DNA of 64,000 nucleotides, from NCBI GenBank assembly GCA_019188255.1, contig JAETXT010000006.1, positions 2,542,001 to 2,606,000 of the forward strand. The letters run 5' to 3'. The translations under genes and the position numbers were made by a program. The DNA is from Verticillium longisporum. Its lineage: Eukaryota; Ascomycota; Sordariomycetes; Glomerellales; Plectosphaerellaceae. The notes beneath the pieces are model-generated. The model had not been told where the DNA came from. It did no database searches and saw only the letters and a list, made by a program, of their open reading frames with translations. Every line of letters begins with the position of its first letter. Position 1 is the first letter of the stretch. Of this stretch, positions 11,020-22,034 are shown in pieces.

Positions 11020-12972
11020 ATCATTTTGTCTTTTGTCCTGGTTTTGGACGATCTTTACGTCTGGTCCTGTTGAGGGTTCGAGGAAGAGGTCAGAGACCAC
11101 TGCAACAAGAACATGGGCCTCCTCATGAGGTGCAGGCAAAGCAAACCAGCACGTTAGGGGGCGAAGAACAGACTTGACTAAGATCCACGCTCCTCGCCTT
11201 GCGCCCTTGGCTGGGCCATGACTGCAATTGAATTTGCCGCTTGCTCAGCCTCAAGGGGTCTTCAGGAGTGTTTTGAAGGAACAAAACGACAATTCTTGAG
11301 CAGTCAGCAGGTATTGAACGGTACTCGGCTGGTCGACGAATTTGGCCAGCAGTGCAGCCAACGACGACGTTGAGTAAGCCACCAAAGGTGTCACGGCAGC
11401 AAGACCGGTCAAAGTATTCAAACATGAGTGCTCCCAGGCTCGGCGATCACGTCTCCAACTCATGGTAGACCTAGCCTGAGGCAAAATACCACCTTTGGAC
11501 ACAATAGAAAGGCCTTTCCACTGCATTTGTAGCCTGCCATATCACGGATCCCTGGTGAGCTGCCACTTCGGTGTCCTTTCCCAGCGGTGGCTGGCAAACT
11601 TAGGAGGGGCAATCTACAGAAGCTCAGGTATGGTTGGTTGGAAGCAGATCCCAACGGGCACTAATGACAGGGGGCACATCGGTGGTCTCACCGAGAGTCC
11701 CGAGTCTTCGGCTGGCGGGAAGGTCGGCCTCCGGAAGGTGTGAATGAAGTTGCATTGCAACCCCTTACATGGACCATGGTTCAGGGACAGGCCATATCAA
11801 AGGAAGAAATAAAGGCAAGCGGTCTGCTTACGTATGGTTTTAAGGCTCAATTTGTGTTTCGACGGAGTTCTGGGCACTTGATGGTTAGAAATCTGAAAAT
11901 GCAACAGTTATGTTGACAACATTCCGCCTTGTGATGCAAGTCAAATGTTGGTCTTTTGGCGCAAAATACCCCAATCGATACTCTTTCTTGTTTTCATGTG
12001 GCCTCTCTTTCATATTCCATCATACTATTGCCTTTGCAGTCCTCTGTGGTGTCTCCTGTCCCGCCATTGCCCCAGTATCATTTTCACTCTAGTGACGGAC
12101 ATCGACAAATGAGAATTTGTTGCGGTAGCTTTCGCGTAACCTCACAACAACCATTTTCGATTTTGAAGGTCTCGCATCATTCAAGACCGTTGAAAAGATG
12201 GTACTACTCATCTCATATATGGATGAAAGGTTGTGAATCGAGAGAATGTAAGGAGCGTTCAGTGACCTCTGTGATTCTAGGTTTGCCCTTGACAAGTGTC
12301 TAGACATCTAATGAGCTACAACAGCCGAGAATATCCCTACAGTATACCATGTACAGGGAGATGATGCAGCAGTAGCCTTTTGCCTCCTCGGTAGTGCGGT
12401 TGCTTCAGCACCCAGTACTCGCCATTGCACCGTAGAGTACGACGAGAAAACGGATCGAGTACAAAGTAGACGAACACCATATGCCCAAGAAGCCCATCTG
12501 CTACACATTAGTTGTTTGTAGATTGTTAAGTTCTGGCGGGGGCTCTCCAAGTTCCTGATTCCGTCGCGTCCAATGACCTCAACAGCACATCCAGCTTTAC
12601 CGCAATCTCTACAAGTACTGGAAACTTTGACGATGACCAGACTCATTTCAACAACCTGGACTGGTCAATGCTTCATGAACTGTGACGCATCTAGCTTGCA
12701 TCCTCGCCGAAATTCAATCAAGATACTAATACACGAACTGCTCGACTTGCCAACAAAGCACCAATCCAGACCCTTGCTGTAACCCTGTGAAGACAGAGAC
12801 TTCTCATCCACGCCCCAAGCTCATGTCGACGGCATGACACTTCAGCCCAACATGCAAGCACATGAGATCATAGCCGAGATCCATACACCCTTCCTGTTGG
12901 TACACCGCCATCCGGGCACCACCGCCAACAGTACCCACGTTCCCAAACCGACAAATCTCTGCCGCGTCCACT
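11020..12972. other. intergenic, no gene seen
   Basis: About 1.95 kb between the tRNA and the DUF1304 gene. Short ORFs on both strands lack coding-like composition and flanking splice logic. Confidence 0.5.
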
Positions 12973-13338
12973 TTAGAGATCGAGGCTGACGGCCGCAAGC
13001 GATAGCGCAGCAGGAATGGCCTGGATGAAAAGAATCTTGCGGTTGGCCGTAGCAGCGCCGTAGGAGCCAGCGACGGCGATGCAGCTCAGGAAGAAGAGAC
13101 GAAGCTGTTTGGCGAAGCCAGCATCGGGGTGGACGAGGCCCCACACGAGGCCGGCGGCGAGGAAGCCGTTGTAGAGGCCCTGGTTGGCGGCGAGGGCCTT
13201 TGTCTTCTCGGCAAATTCGGCCGTCAGGTTGAAGGCCTTGCGGCCGCGAGGAGAGGTCCAGAGGAACATCTCGAGGACGAGGATATAGCCATGGAGGCCG
13301 GCCATGGCTCCGGTGGAGAGAGTGGAGAGAATGCCCAT
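12973..13338 (-). CDS. DUF1304 family integral membrane protein
   Basis: A single exon of 121 residues. The N-terminal segment with HGYILVLEMFLWTSPRGRK, followed by KALAANQGLYNGFLAAGL, is the hallmark of DUF1304 proteins. Four hydrophobic helices are visible: around 5-25, 55-70, 78-95 and 100-118. The length equals the family norm, so it appears complete. The family is found in bacteria and fungi, and its function is unknown. It is the most downstream of three consecutive minus-strand genes (monooxygenase, methyltransferase, this protein). The gap to the methyltransferase stop is about 350 bp and holds its promoter. Confidence 0.88.
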   Translation of the reverse strand: MGILSTLSTGAMAGLHGYILVLEMFLWTSPRGRKAFNLTAEFAEKTKALAANQGLYNGFLAAGLVWGLVHPDAGFAKQLRLFFLSCIAVAGSYGAATANRKILFIQAIPAALSLAAVSLDL

Positions 13339-13685
13339 GTTTGCGGAGGGTAGGTAGACGGCGGATTCTGACGATGGAGCGGACAGGCGTTTGAGGCGTA
13401 GCGTTACCTCAGTTGGGTGATTGATCTGGATGTAAAATGATGAGATGGCTGAGCGGGAGACTTGTCGACCTCGGCTCGCAATGAGGAGGACACTGCAGAT
13501 TCAGCTGATTTCGTGTCATGGAGCTTCTGCATACGGATTCGGCTGCTTACTCAGCCGAATGACAAGTCCATTGTGTATACGAGGTTATCACGAGTCATGA
13601 TGCTGGCGCATTCCAGTAGGTCACCTCCGTTTGCTGTCATGTATTCATATTTAATCTCGTTCTGGTTTTGATCTAAGCCCACTAC
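13339..13685. other. intergenic promoter region of the DUF1304 gene
   Basis: No coding signal. It separates two minus-strand genes. Confidence 0.5.
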
Positions 13686-15124
13686 TTACTTCTTCCGCAT
13701 CACCCATGACTGGGCGTTGTACGCGTTCTTCACCAACGCCCTTTCATTAAAGCCGTATACGGCTTCTCGGCCACGCACCTTTTCATCAGCGAATGTCAAT
13801 TCACCGCATGATTCCGGCGCGTCGACAAACTCGAATCCCATGGCATTCACGACAGCGATGATTTCGTCAAGACTCAGCTGCACGTACGGTCCTGTGCCGT
13901 ACAAGAGCGGCCCAAGGTTGACCCAGATGCCACCTTTCCTGAGCAGCCCATGGATCGTCTCGAAATAAGACATCAGGTTGCGCGCCGTATCGATGAAGAA
14001 ATGGGTGACGAGTGCATCGAAATGACCATTCTGTCCCTTGAACGCAGTCGTGAAGTCGCCTTCGACCAGGACTACGGCAGACGCGTTGACGGGCCTATCC
14101 GGGAAGGCGACGCCACGGAACATGTCGGCGGTGGAGGCGTGATGCGACCAGCCGTCAATGAAAGGATGGACATTGTTGGAGCCCACACGAGGATGCTTTT
14201 CGAGGAAACGGTACGCGAGATTCATGTACATGGACCACTCGTTGGTCGTAACCTCAAAGCCTATGCATCCATCTGTCAGAAAAGCGTCTGGGATTTGAAG
14301 AGGAGAGAGAAAGGCGACTCACCACCAAGTGCGGCGACTTCATGACCCAGACGACCGACACCAGCGCCGGGAAGCAACACCTTGACGTCGCCCTGCGAAC
14401 GATCAGGGAAGTACTGCTCCAACGACTGAATGATGCAGGGGAACGCAGCATCCCTCTCGCGCAGGCCGCTCACCGTCCAGTCCCTGACGTAGTGCTTCAA
14501 TGCCTGGCTCACGCTCACCCTCTCAGCCGCCTTGTTCTCCTTCTCCTTGGCTTCGATGTACCTCGTCATCTCGTCCCTCTCGACCCCGTAGAACTCCAAA
14601 GCCCCATCGACGATCTGCTGACACAAGACGTGGTTCTGCTCAATCAACGAAGCGATGGTGTCCATCTTCTTCGTGTAGCCAACAGCATGCTCAAGGACCT
14701 TCTTTTGCGACGAGGAGGTGTTCTTGTACATGCGGCGCCATTTGTCAAGCTCGGCCGTTTGGCGCTCGCGGTATCGGACGTAGCCGTGCAGGGCGTCGAG
14801 GAGACGGGCACGAGGGTGTGTTGTGTCCCATTTTCCGTGCGACTTGGACATGCGCTTCAGAAGAGCTTTGTGTTCGGCCTCGTATCGGGGTGAGGGTTTG
14901 AACTCCTCGGTGAGGGTGACAATGACCTCGTGGACTTCAAAAAGGCTTTCGATGGGGACCTGCTCGGGTCAGCGTTGTGCTCTACAGAGGACACCTGTAA
15001 TACTTACTGCAGCCAGGTCTTCGTGGATGTCGATGGGAGTATCGCCCTTTGCAATATCTTCCGCTGCTAAGGCTGCTTTGGCGCATGCCAGAACAGCTAA
15101 TGGGATGGTGGCACTGAGTCTCAT
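13686..15124 (-). CDS. N2227-like (carnosine N-methyltransferase family) SAM methyltransferase with signal-like N-terminus
   Basis: Exons 15124-15008, 14959-14323 and 14260-13686 give 442 residues. The second intron uses the CATAG acceptor just before GFEVTTNEWS. The N2227 domain (PF07942) shows the SAM-binding loop LLPGAGVGRLG, the family block FEVTTNEWSMYMNLAYRFL, and the late motif GGIWVNLGPLLYG. By family knowledge the enzyme transfers methyl groups to imidazole nitrogen of carnosine-like dipeptides; fungal substrates are mostly unknown. Exon 1 encodes 39 residues that start with a signal-like hydrophobic stretch, MRLSATIPLAVLACAKAALA, which is odd for a SAM-dependent enzyme. An alternative is a start inside exon 2, giving a cytosolic form. 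The flavin monooxygenase gene ends 390 bp upstream on the same strand. Confidence 0.87.
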
Positions 15125-15514
15125 GACGAGGCTGGGGAGGGTCAAAGTTAAACGTCTGAAGCAGTGCAATTTGTGACGTCAAAGCGGCGCTTGGACAAGC
15201 CTCGTAAAGTCAATTGGAAGTAACTGTAGCAAGTATGCAGTAAAAACAGGGAGAAAGAGGCGCGTGGGATAAATTGTGTTTTTCACAAGTTTTGCGAGGG
15301 CAACATCGAGGCTCATGGGCGCCGTCACGAGAACCTGGATGGCCGCCAAGACGTGGGTTCTGCATCGCCCTGAACTAAGACGCTTATCGCTTGCTCTTGA
15401 TGCTTCCCTTATCAACACCGAACCCCCTCATTTTTATCATCAGAGCCTTGCACTACCAATGGAAGTTTGCCATGGACGTCGGGTCAACCTCCAAAATCAG
15501 AAAAGAAACGACAG
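15125..15514. other. 390-bp intergenic region between monooxygenase and methyltransferase
   Basis: Holds the methyltransferase promoter and the monooxygenase 3' UTR. Nothing else seen. Confidence 0.5.
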
Positions 15515-17700
15515 TCACATGTTCGGCTTGTTTGCCTGATATGATCTCTCAAGCGTGTCGCGATAGGCATCAGGCAAGATACCCTCAAGCCACCCCTTCA
15601 CCTGCAAGCCAACCACGTTTGAGTACCAGCGGTGTTGACCAGCGCCCCCTGACAGAACCCAAAGTCCATCAACCCCGCCGTGTCGTTTCCACAACCCTCT
15701 TAGCTCACCTTCACCGTCAACGCCTAGCATGGCATCCATCTTGCTTGCCACTGCATCAGCTCCTTCGCCCAGAATCGCCCCGAGCTCTTTGCGCGTATCA
15801 GTCTCGAATCCCGTGCACCAAACTAGCGTGTCACCTTCCATCAGGGTCCCATCACTGAGCCGCAGTCCGCTTGATGTATAGGACACAGGCGTGACTCCAG
15901 ATCGAACCTTGGCCGTTCCGGATACGATAAGATCAACGCCACCTGTGCCCATGTCGACAACGAAGCCACCTGCGCGGCTGTGCAGATGGTCGATGAGGTC
16001 CGCCTTCGTGGAGTCTACCGCTTTGAATCCCGCGTCATTCAGCTCGCTATATCGATCGCTGTGAATCGCATTAGTGACTTCAAGGCATGCGCAAGGCAGA
16101 TTCTGGGACAACGCACGGCTCCTCGGCCGCCAGCGCGGCGTGGACCAGCCCTGGCAGCTGACCACCGATGGCAACTGGGCCCATGTTGATCGTGGCATCC
16201 GCAACCTCAGTTGATACCACGTCGAAAATCCCTAACCCCTGGGGATGGGCGTAGTATCTCATTGGAATGACGTATGTTGGAGATCGCTGGATCATCTGGA
16301 CTGTCAAGCCAGCGTTGTGGCAATCCTCCAACACGTCAAAGGCCGAGTTGGCGGACCCAATGATGATGACGGACTTGTGGTGTCAGCTCGCGTCCCCGGC
16401 AATGGCGGACCTTATCCTACCTTGGCTCCGTGTTGTAAGAGCTCCTTGCCGCTCCGAAAGGACGAGGAGTGCAGACTCGGCCCCTTGAACGCTCCTCGAT
16501 CGGCGACATCGGGGATGAATGGCGTGCTGAACCCTGACCCTGTGGCAATGATCAGTGCTCTGCAAGTGATCGACTTCTGAGCCCCCTCGACAATCAAGTC
16601 GAGCTTCCAAACTTGGGCATTCTCGTCAAAGCTTGTTGCTTTGACCTTGGAGTTGTTGAGCACTCGCGGTCCTAGGTCAAACTCTCGCGCGAAACGCTGA
16701 ATATGTCGCTGAAGTTCGTCTCGAGGTAGCTCGTACTCTGCCTCCTCCGGATAGGCTTTCGCGCATGTCAGCATCCGCATCCTGGAGCCCGCAAGAAGGT
16801 GCTCACGGAGATATGGCATCTGGCAGTAGTTCTTGCCGATGTGAAATCGCATGTAGTCGTATCGTTTCGCCCAGTTGTCTCCAGTTTGCGGGTTCTTCTC
16901 GATGACGACAAAGTCTACGTTGAGTGCTTTAAGACGAGCAGCCTGAATCAATCCCCTAGTTACGCGTCAGCTCTTTGAGCTATTTGGCCGCACCAGGACG
17001 AGGTGGTAGCCATACGCATTGCCTCCGCCAACGATGACCACGTCGGTAGACAGAACTGTACCTGAGCCAATGGCTGTTGAGGGCTCTTTCAATAGCCTCA
17101 CGTCTTCAGGAAAGTCGTTGAAGGCAGTGAGCAGTGTAGCCATTGTCCAAATCTTCCAATGCAGCTGGCCATCCGATACTTTCTCAGGGAGCATCATTAG
17201 CTTCCCAAGGCAGCTGGCCGGCGGGTATTTTGTTTTGAAAGTAAAGTTGCAATCGAGCCATGTCTTTGCGTGAACTCAGCTCATCACGTCCTGGAGATGG
17301 GGAGGTTAGCTCTCACCAGATTTGCTACTGTTGACACAACCTGGGCGGACTCAGGCACCACAACCAAAGACTCCATCTCACGAGCTCGGGATAGGGAAGA
17401 GAGGGTCGCTGTGATTTCGTGTGGCCCAGAGAAGGTTCTCAAGTGCGCTGTAAGCGCCAGAGTGTCTCTCCAGTAACATTGCCGTGCCCAAAATAGGTCG
17501 ACGATAGCTAGTTGCTTGATGTCGACACCACAGACAAATGAGGACAAACTTTCAATGACTGGAAGTGCTGTCTCGAGAGGGTTGATTGTTTTCCAATCGA
17601 TAATGTTGTCAGTTTTGGGCAGCTTTTGGTAGATGTCCCTACGGAGGTCGAACCTCGGAGGGTGGTCAGCGAAGTGCATCTCGGTCGGAAGCGAACACAA
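15515..17700 (-). CDS. flavin-containing monooxygenase (FAD/NADPH-dependent)
   Basis: Exons 17700-17317, 17263-17016, 16955-16421, 16373-16117 and 16058-15515 give 655 residues with all frames joining. The FAD-binding Rossmann motif VVIVGGGNAG is built across the second intron. Also visible are VIEKNPQTGDNW, the FMO-type FKGPSLHSSSF segment, the ATGSG motif, the NADPH-site strand VIIIGSANSAFD, and WCTGFETD near the C-terminus. The approximately 190-residue N-terminal extension before the Rossmann fold resembles the NTF2-like leader common in fungal members of this family. The enzyme would oxygenate a soft nucleophile or act as a Baeyer-Villiger-type oxidase; the substrate is unknown. No transmembrane anchor is seen, so it is probably cytosolic. 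Confidence 0.9.
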
Positions 17701-18636
17701 GACAATGGAGAACAGCGTCAGAACTGTTTTTTCGCCTTCTGCTTTACAGTTTAAGTATCTTATGTCTCAAACCCGGAAGCGGGGTATGAAGGCCAAGTTA
17801 CATGCTGAGCTGTCGTGACACCGGACAACCTGCAGTCCACCCGATATAGAGCGTGGGGGACTTCCGAAGAATATGCAACCCGACCACATAGCTGGCCCCA
17901 CGGACAAGAAGAATGATTGGCACAACGTAGGTGAGATGCTTGCCAAGAAACAGGCGTTTGGCGGTACGCGTAAAGTCATTGCCGTGGTGGTGAGTGAATT
18001 TGTGATATGAGAAGAAAACTCATAGCTCCACCATGTAGGTAGTGAGTCCAAACACTGGCTCAGTAGTATTACACGTGTTCGAGTTCAAAATCAATGTAAG
18101 TCCCTCAAGGCTTGTCGACTATAGAGGAGAGATATATTATCAAGCTCACTCTTGTAAAAATCCACAAATCCTTCGTATTGCGAATATGTATTTTATTCGC
18201 CCATCTTTGCAGGCAGGTATCACGGAGTAGATGATTCTAGTAAGGTGCACTTTTATAGACACACCTTTTGATCATGAAATCGAACATTTACAAAGACGTA
18301 CGGAAATCAGCATCAATAAATGTGTCGCAAGAAGAAAAAAGAATTTACTGCCAGGTTTTATTCTGCCATTTCAAACCATGTGAATTTCAACTCCGTTCAA
18401 GCCTGCTGTCGTTTGATGGCGCACCACTGCAGAGTGTACTGATCTATTTCTCGAAAGCTCATAGCCTAACAAGTTAGCTGACCACACCCATAAGATATTT
18501 CCGATAGGAAGACCGACCGAATTTGATCACTGATCAGAAAAGATCAGAAGAGGCGAAGGGATGCCACAGAATTAGCCTGGTGGTCCAAGTTCATGCATTT
18601 CCATTTTCTGAACCTCTCATCACCGCCCTACACCAG
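17701..18636. other. intergenic, no gene seen
   Basis: About 0.9 kb holding the monooxygenase promoter and the 3' flank of the small secreted protein gene. AT content rises near 18.2-18.5 kb, but no ORF is credible. Confidence 0.5.
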
Positions 18637-19039
18637 TCAGTATTTCCAGACAGTCAAATCCAAGGGTGTTGCAGAGGCACGTAAGGACTGAGAGCAACAA
18701 CATACATCCTATGTACAGCGTTGATTAGCGATGAGTGCAATGGGCAACTTGGGCGGGGAATTGGAGTGGCAAGATCAAACTGTAACTTACAGCCCAGGCT
18801 TTCTGGCATCCTAACAGGCACGCCGCGCCAGGACAGAAACGAGCTTTTTGCTTCCATGTTCCGTCCTTGATAAGCATGACAGAGTTGAAGGGCATCATCC
18901 ATGCTGCACATGTGTTGTCCCAGACATTGACTTCTTGCATTGCCCCTGTGCAATCGTCATGTTCGTATATATTCATGACAAACCCAGAGGAATAGCCAAG
19001 AAGGGCCAGAACCACGAGCGCGGGCGAGGATAGTTTCAT
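18637..19039 (-). CDS. small secreted cysteine-containing protein (candidate effector)
   Basis: Exon 1 (19039-18791) encodes 83 residues starting MKLSSPALVVLALLGYSSG, a clear signal peptide. The mature part has cysteines in DDCTG, DNTCAAW, RFCPGAACLLGC and no known catalytic motif. The donor is GTAAGT at 18790. A CTAATC branch motif lies just upstream of the acceptor at 18710-18709, giving exon 2 at 18708-18637 and 106 residues with a CCC cluster. A second acceptor at 18689-18688 would give 99 residues. The spacing of YEHDDCTG and VNVWDNTC is reminiscent of small fungal proteins with a beta/gamma-crystallin-like fold; that is inference only. Size, secretion and cysteines suit an effector or antimicrobial protein. 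Confidence 0.68.
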
Positions 19040-20795
19040 CGTCAAGGAATGTTGTCAGGGAATGGTGCAGCAAGGAATTGGTTGACTTGAGATTTGTTGG
19101 TGTATAGAGAAGAAGGCCAACCCCGCGGTATGCCAAATAACCACCTTATATACTGGGACTGATTTAGGAACTGGCAAGAAGGTTTAGTACCTTTGTAGGT
19201 AGGCGCTGCGAAAGTTGGGGAGATGTCAGATGTCGAGATTAAAACGCCATCGGGGAAAATCTTGTGTTAATGTCAATAAACCATGGTCAGTCGTGTTCAG
19301 AAAGGTGTTCAAATTGCTCCGGGCGGAAGAATGGGCGTCAGCTTGGTTGAGCTGTGACAAAAACATAAAAAAGACCAAATCTCTCGAAGAACTGGGCTGA
19401 AGACACTTTCTATCGTCGTATTTTGCAATGCAGAACCGTGTACAGATATTGAGCCCAAAAATCAACGCAGAGGGCTGACGTTTAGGTTCCTGTGAGGCCA
19501 AGCCTTCTAAAAGAAGAATTAGACTTCATTTCTGCAGCACCTGGGCCACGTGATGACGAGAACCCGTATCCAAGAAGCTTTGGATCATGTATTACGGTTT
19601 GCCTTCTATGATCGGCGACAAATTGAGCGCGACGAAGGGTTGTATCCGATGTCTTGAAGTTTTGGTATGAAAGTGGTCCCTTTCCGCCCATTTGCGATTG
19701 AGTGCTGCCAGAATAATCTGGCGAGTGTTGGATGAATTTCTTTAGGCGTTCCATGTCTGGTACTTGACAAGAACTTGCGTGACTGGCATTACCGGGAGAG
19801 GTGACAATCAGCCCGACGCAAGTAGACTGACGCTTGTGTAGGCCGGGATGGAGCAAGCCTGGAAGCCTCTCGCTCGGGCCGACAGGACAGGCGGTGCATG
19901 TAGACTGTTGCGTTCAGCCCGTCAATTGGAGTTGATCGAGGTGAGTACCCGAGTACCATGCCACGAGGTTCGAGTGCGCACGAGATGGTTGCGCGTTAGT
20001 CGGCCCAGAAAGATTGACCATGTGCAGTCTCAGCTGCCTGTAGGGACAATCATCTCCCTTAAGCCCAGCTGGCAATTGGAAGTGCATGCTTCGGCACGGA
20101 CGCCGGTAGCAGGAATGTTGAATCCGTCGGAGCTTTGGCACGCGCATGCAGCCAACCTGTCGGTGTCGCAGCCCTGTGTCTGACCCAGGGCTGATGTCTC
20201 AAAGGGGTTTGTTTAGATACGATGCCATCGAACCCCCCGTGCGCTTTCTTGATCCAAATGGTGGTAATTGGATTTGCGGATACGAGACAACGACAGGCAA
20301 AAAGAACAGCCTATCTCCAACACCATTAGGGGGAAAAGTCCCGAGTAGCTACCTGCCGGAAGCCTGGGGCATTCGCACTGAGATGCAGGGATGCAGAAGG
20401 TAAAAAGAAAAGTAGAAAAACGAGATTAACTGTCAAGTTAAAAGGATAAGTGCCAGAGGCCTGATCATTGCCGTCCGAAACAGATACCTATGCACTTTAC
20501 AGAAAACACGCTCAGTCCGCTATTCTAGTCGAGGCGACCGAGCTCGCAGACACATCCGCTGCATGGACAACGTAAGAATGCAGTGTGCTGGAGGCATAAT
20601 GACGAAATTCCTGGGTCAGCATTGTAAGCGTGCACGGTGAAACAGAGGGTGACAGGAGCGTAGTGGGGAAGCAAGGGAGTCAAGTTTGAATTTCCTCTAA
20701 CCCTGATGGCCCAATGGAGGCATTGTCTTGGCTGAAGAATACGTGAAAAGGGTGACGACACAAGATACAGATCGGCACCAGATCAGCCGTCATTA
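19040..20795. other. intergenic, no gene seen
   Basis: About 1.75 kb between the small secreted protein promoter and the tyrosinase 3' end. Only random-looking short ORFs. Confidence 0.5.
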
Positions 20796-22034
20796 TTACT
20801 GGGGATCCACGTATTCGTAGCAAAGGTGCTCGCCCTGAATGTCCATCATGTCCCCAATGGAGCGGTCCGCGACGATGCCATACATCACGAGATTGTGCTG
20901 AAGCGTTGTGCCACATCCCGAGTCGCCCTCAATGCGAGGTGCACTATTCGTTTCTGTTAGCGGTGCGGTGAATGGGAGAGCAAAGGACATGACGTACGGG
21001 AGATCATCAGGAAGGGGTCCAAACAGACGCTCTCCGTTGCAAGGACCAGGGCCATCCTCATTACCGCCCTGGAGGTTGCGTCCGCCCATATCGGAAAGGC
21101 GGTTGGGAAGGTCCTGCTTCTGCCAATCCCACCAAACCTTGTCGAGCCACGTGTGATGAAGATAGAAGAGAGGGTCGCCCGGGCTGGAGATGGGGTTCGA
21201 CATCTGTCCACCCACGCCGTTGTGACCGCCGCGGTGAGGCTCGTTCTCGATGCAGGGCCAGGCAGTCGCCCAGGAAGGCTGCGACAGGCAGACGTCGACA
21301 TTTTCCTGGGCGGACATGGCCGACTGGGAGTCATCGATGCGACGAACGATGCAGCTATCCTGGACGGTGTAGCCGGGGCCAACGCGGTTGACGTAGTTAG
21401 CGAATGGCCCGTCCGTGACGCAGTCACGGTCGTCGCCATCGCCACCGAAGCCGGTCTGGGGGTCGAGAAGAATGGAGTTCTTGAAGTTGCCAGCATCTAG
21501 CTGCTCCTGCCAGTATCTTACACGTTTGTTAGTACACGTCTGAGACCGAAGGCATTTGTGAAGACTTACGGCTGACCACCAGTGTAGCCACACTCCGTCT
21601 CAAGGAGGTACTCATGAGCCCGCATGAGCAGGCGGTGGAATGGCAAGAAAGCACCCTGTAGGTGTGAGATGCTGTCAGGCTGCGGCTGGAGTGCTGCAAC
21701 TTACAACGCTGTGGGTAAGCTCGGCCTGGGCAACGTGAACGCTCTGGAGCTCGTCAAACTTAGTGACGGCACCGCGGAGACCAAGGGTGGCCTCCTTGCC
21801 CATCAGACACAACTCTGCATCGATGTAGGCCTTTTTCTCCTCATCAGCAAGCGTGTGCCTAAAGAACATTAGCTTTCTAAAATCTGCCAACTGGTCCGCA
21901 CATTGTATCGCTCACCAGGCGCGTCGCTGCGTCGGCTGTGTGCACTGGCTCTGGCGCTTTTCAGCCGCTGGCAGGGCCAGGGCAGAGCTAGCTGCGAGGA
22001 GTGCAGTGAAAATGTGAGCCGTGGAGACAACCAT
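20796..22034 (-). CDS. secreted tyrosinase (type-3 copper, short fungal class)
   Basis: Exons 22034-21916, 21858-21705, 21655-21570 and 21516-20796 give 359 residues. Residues 1-20 form a signal peptide, followed by a Kex2-like KR at 26-27. The CuA site shows H81-X7-H89-X8-H98 within LTHSVGAFLPFHR. The CuB site shows H214 and H218 in PHRGGHNG, and H240/H241 in DPLFYLHHTWLDK. Both copper centres therefore look complete. Tyrosinases hydroxylate monophenols and oxidise catechols to quinones, feeding melanin or phenol metabolism. This short form lacks the long C-terminal shielding extension of classic intracellular fungal tyrosinases, as in other secreted short tyrosinases. Confidence 0.92.

Noticed and set aside
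12308..12646. 112-codon minus ORF with CRDCGKAGC text
   Set aside because: No signal peptide, no domain and no supporting splice sites; could not be told from chance.
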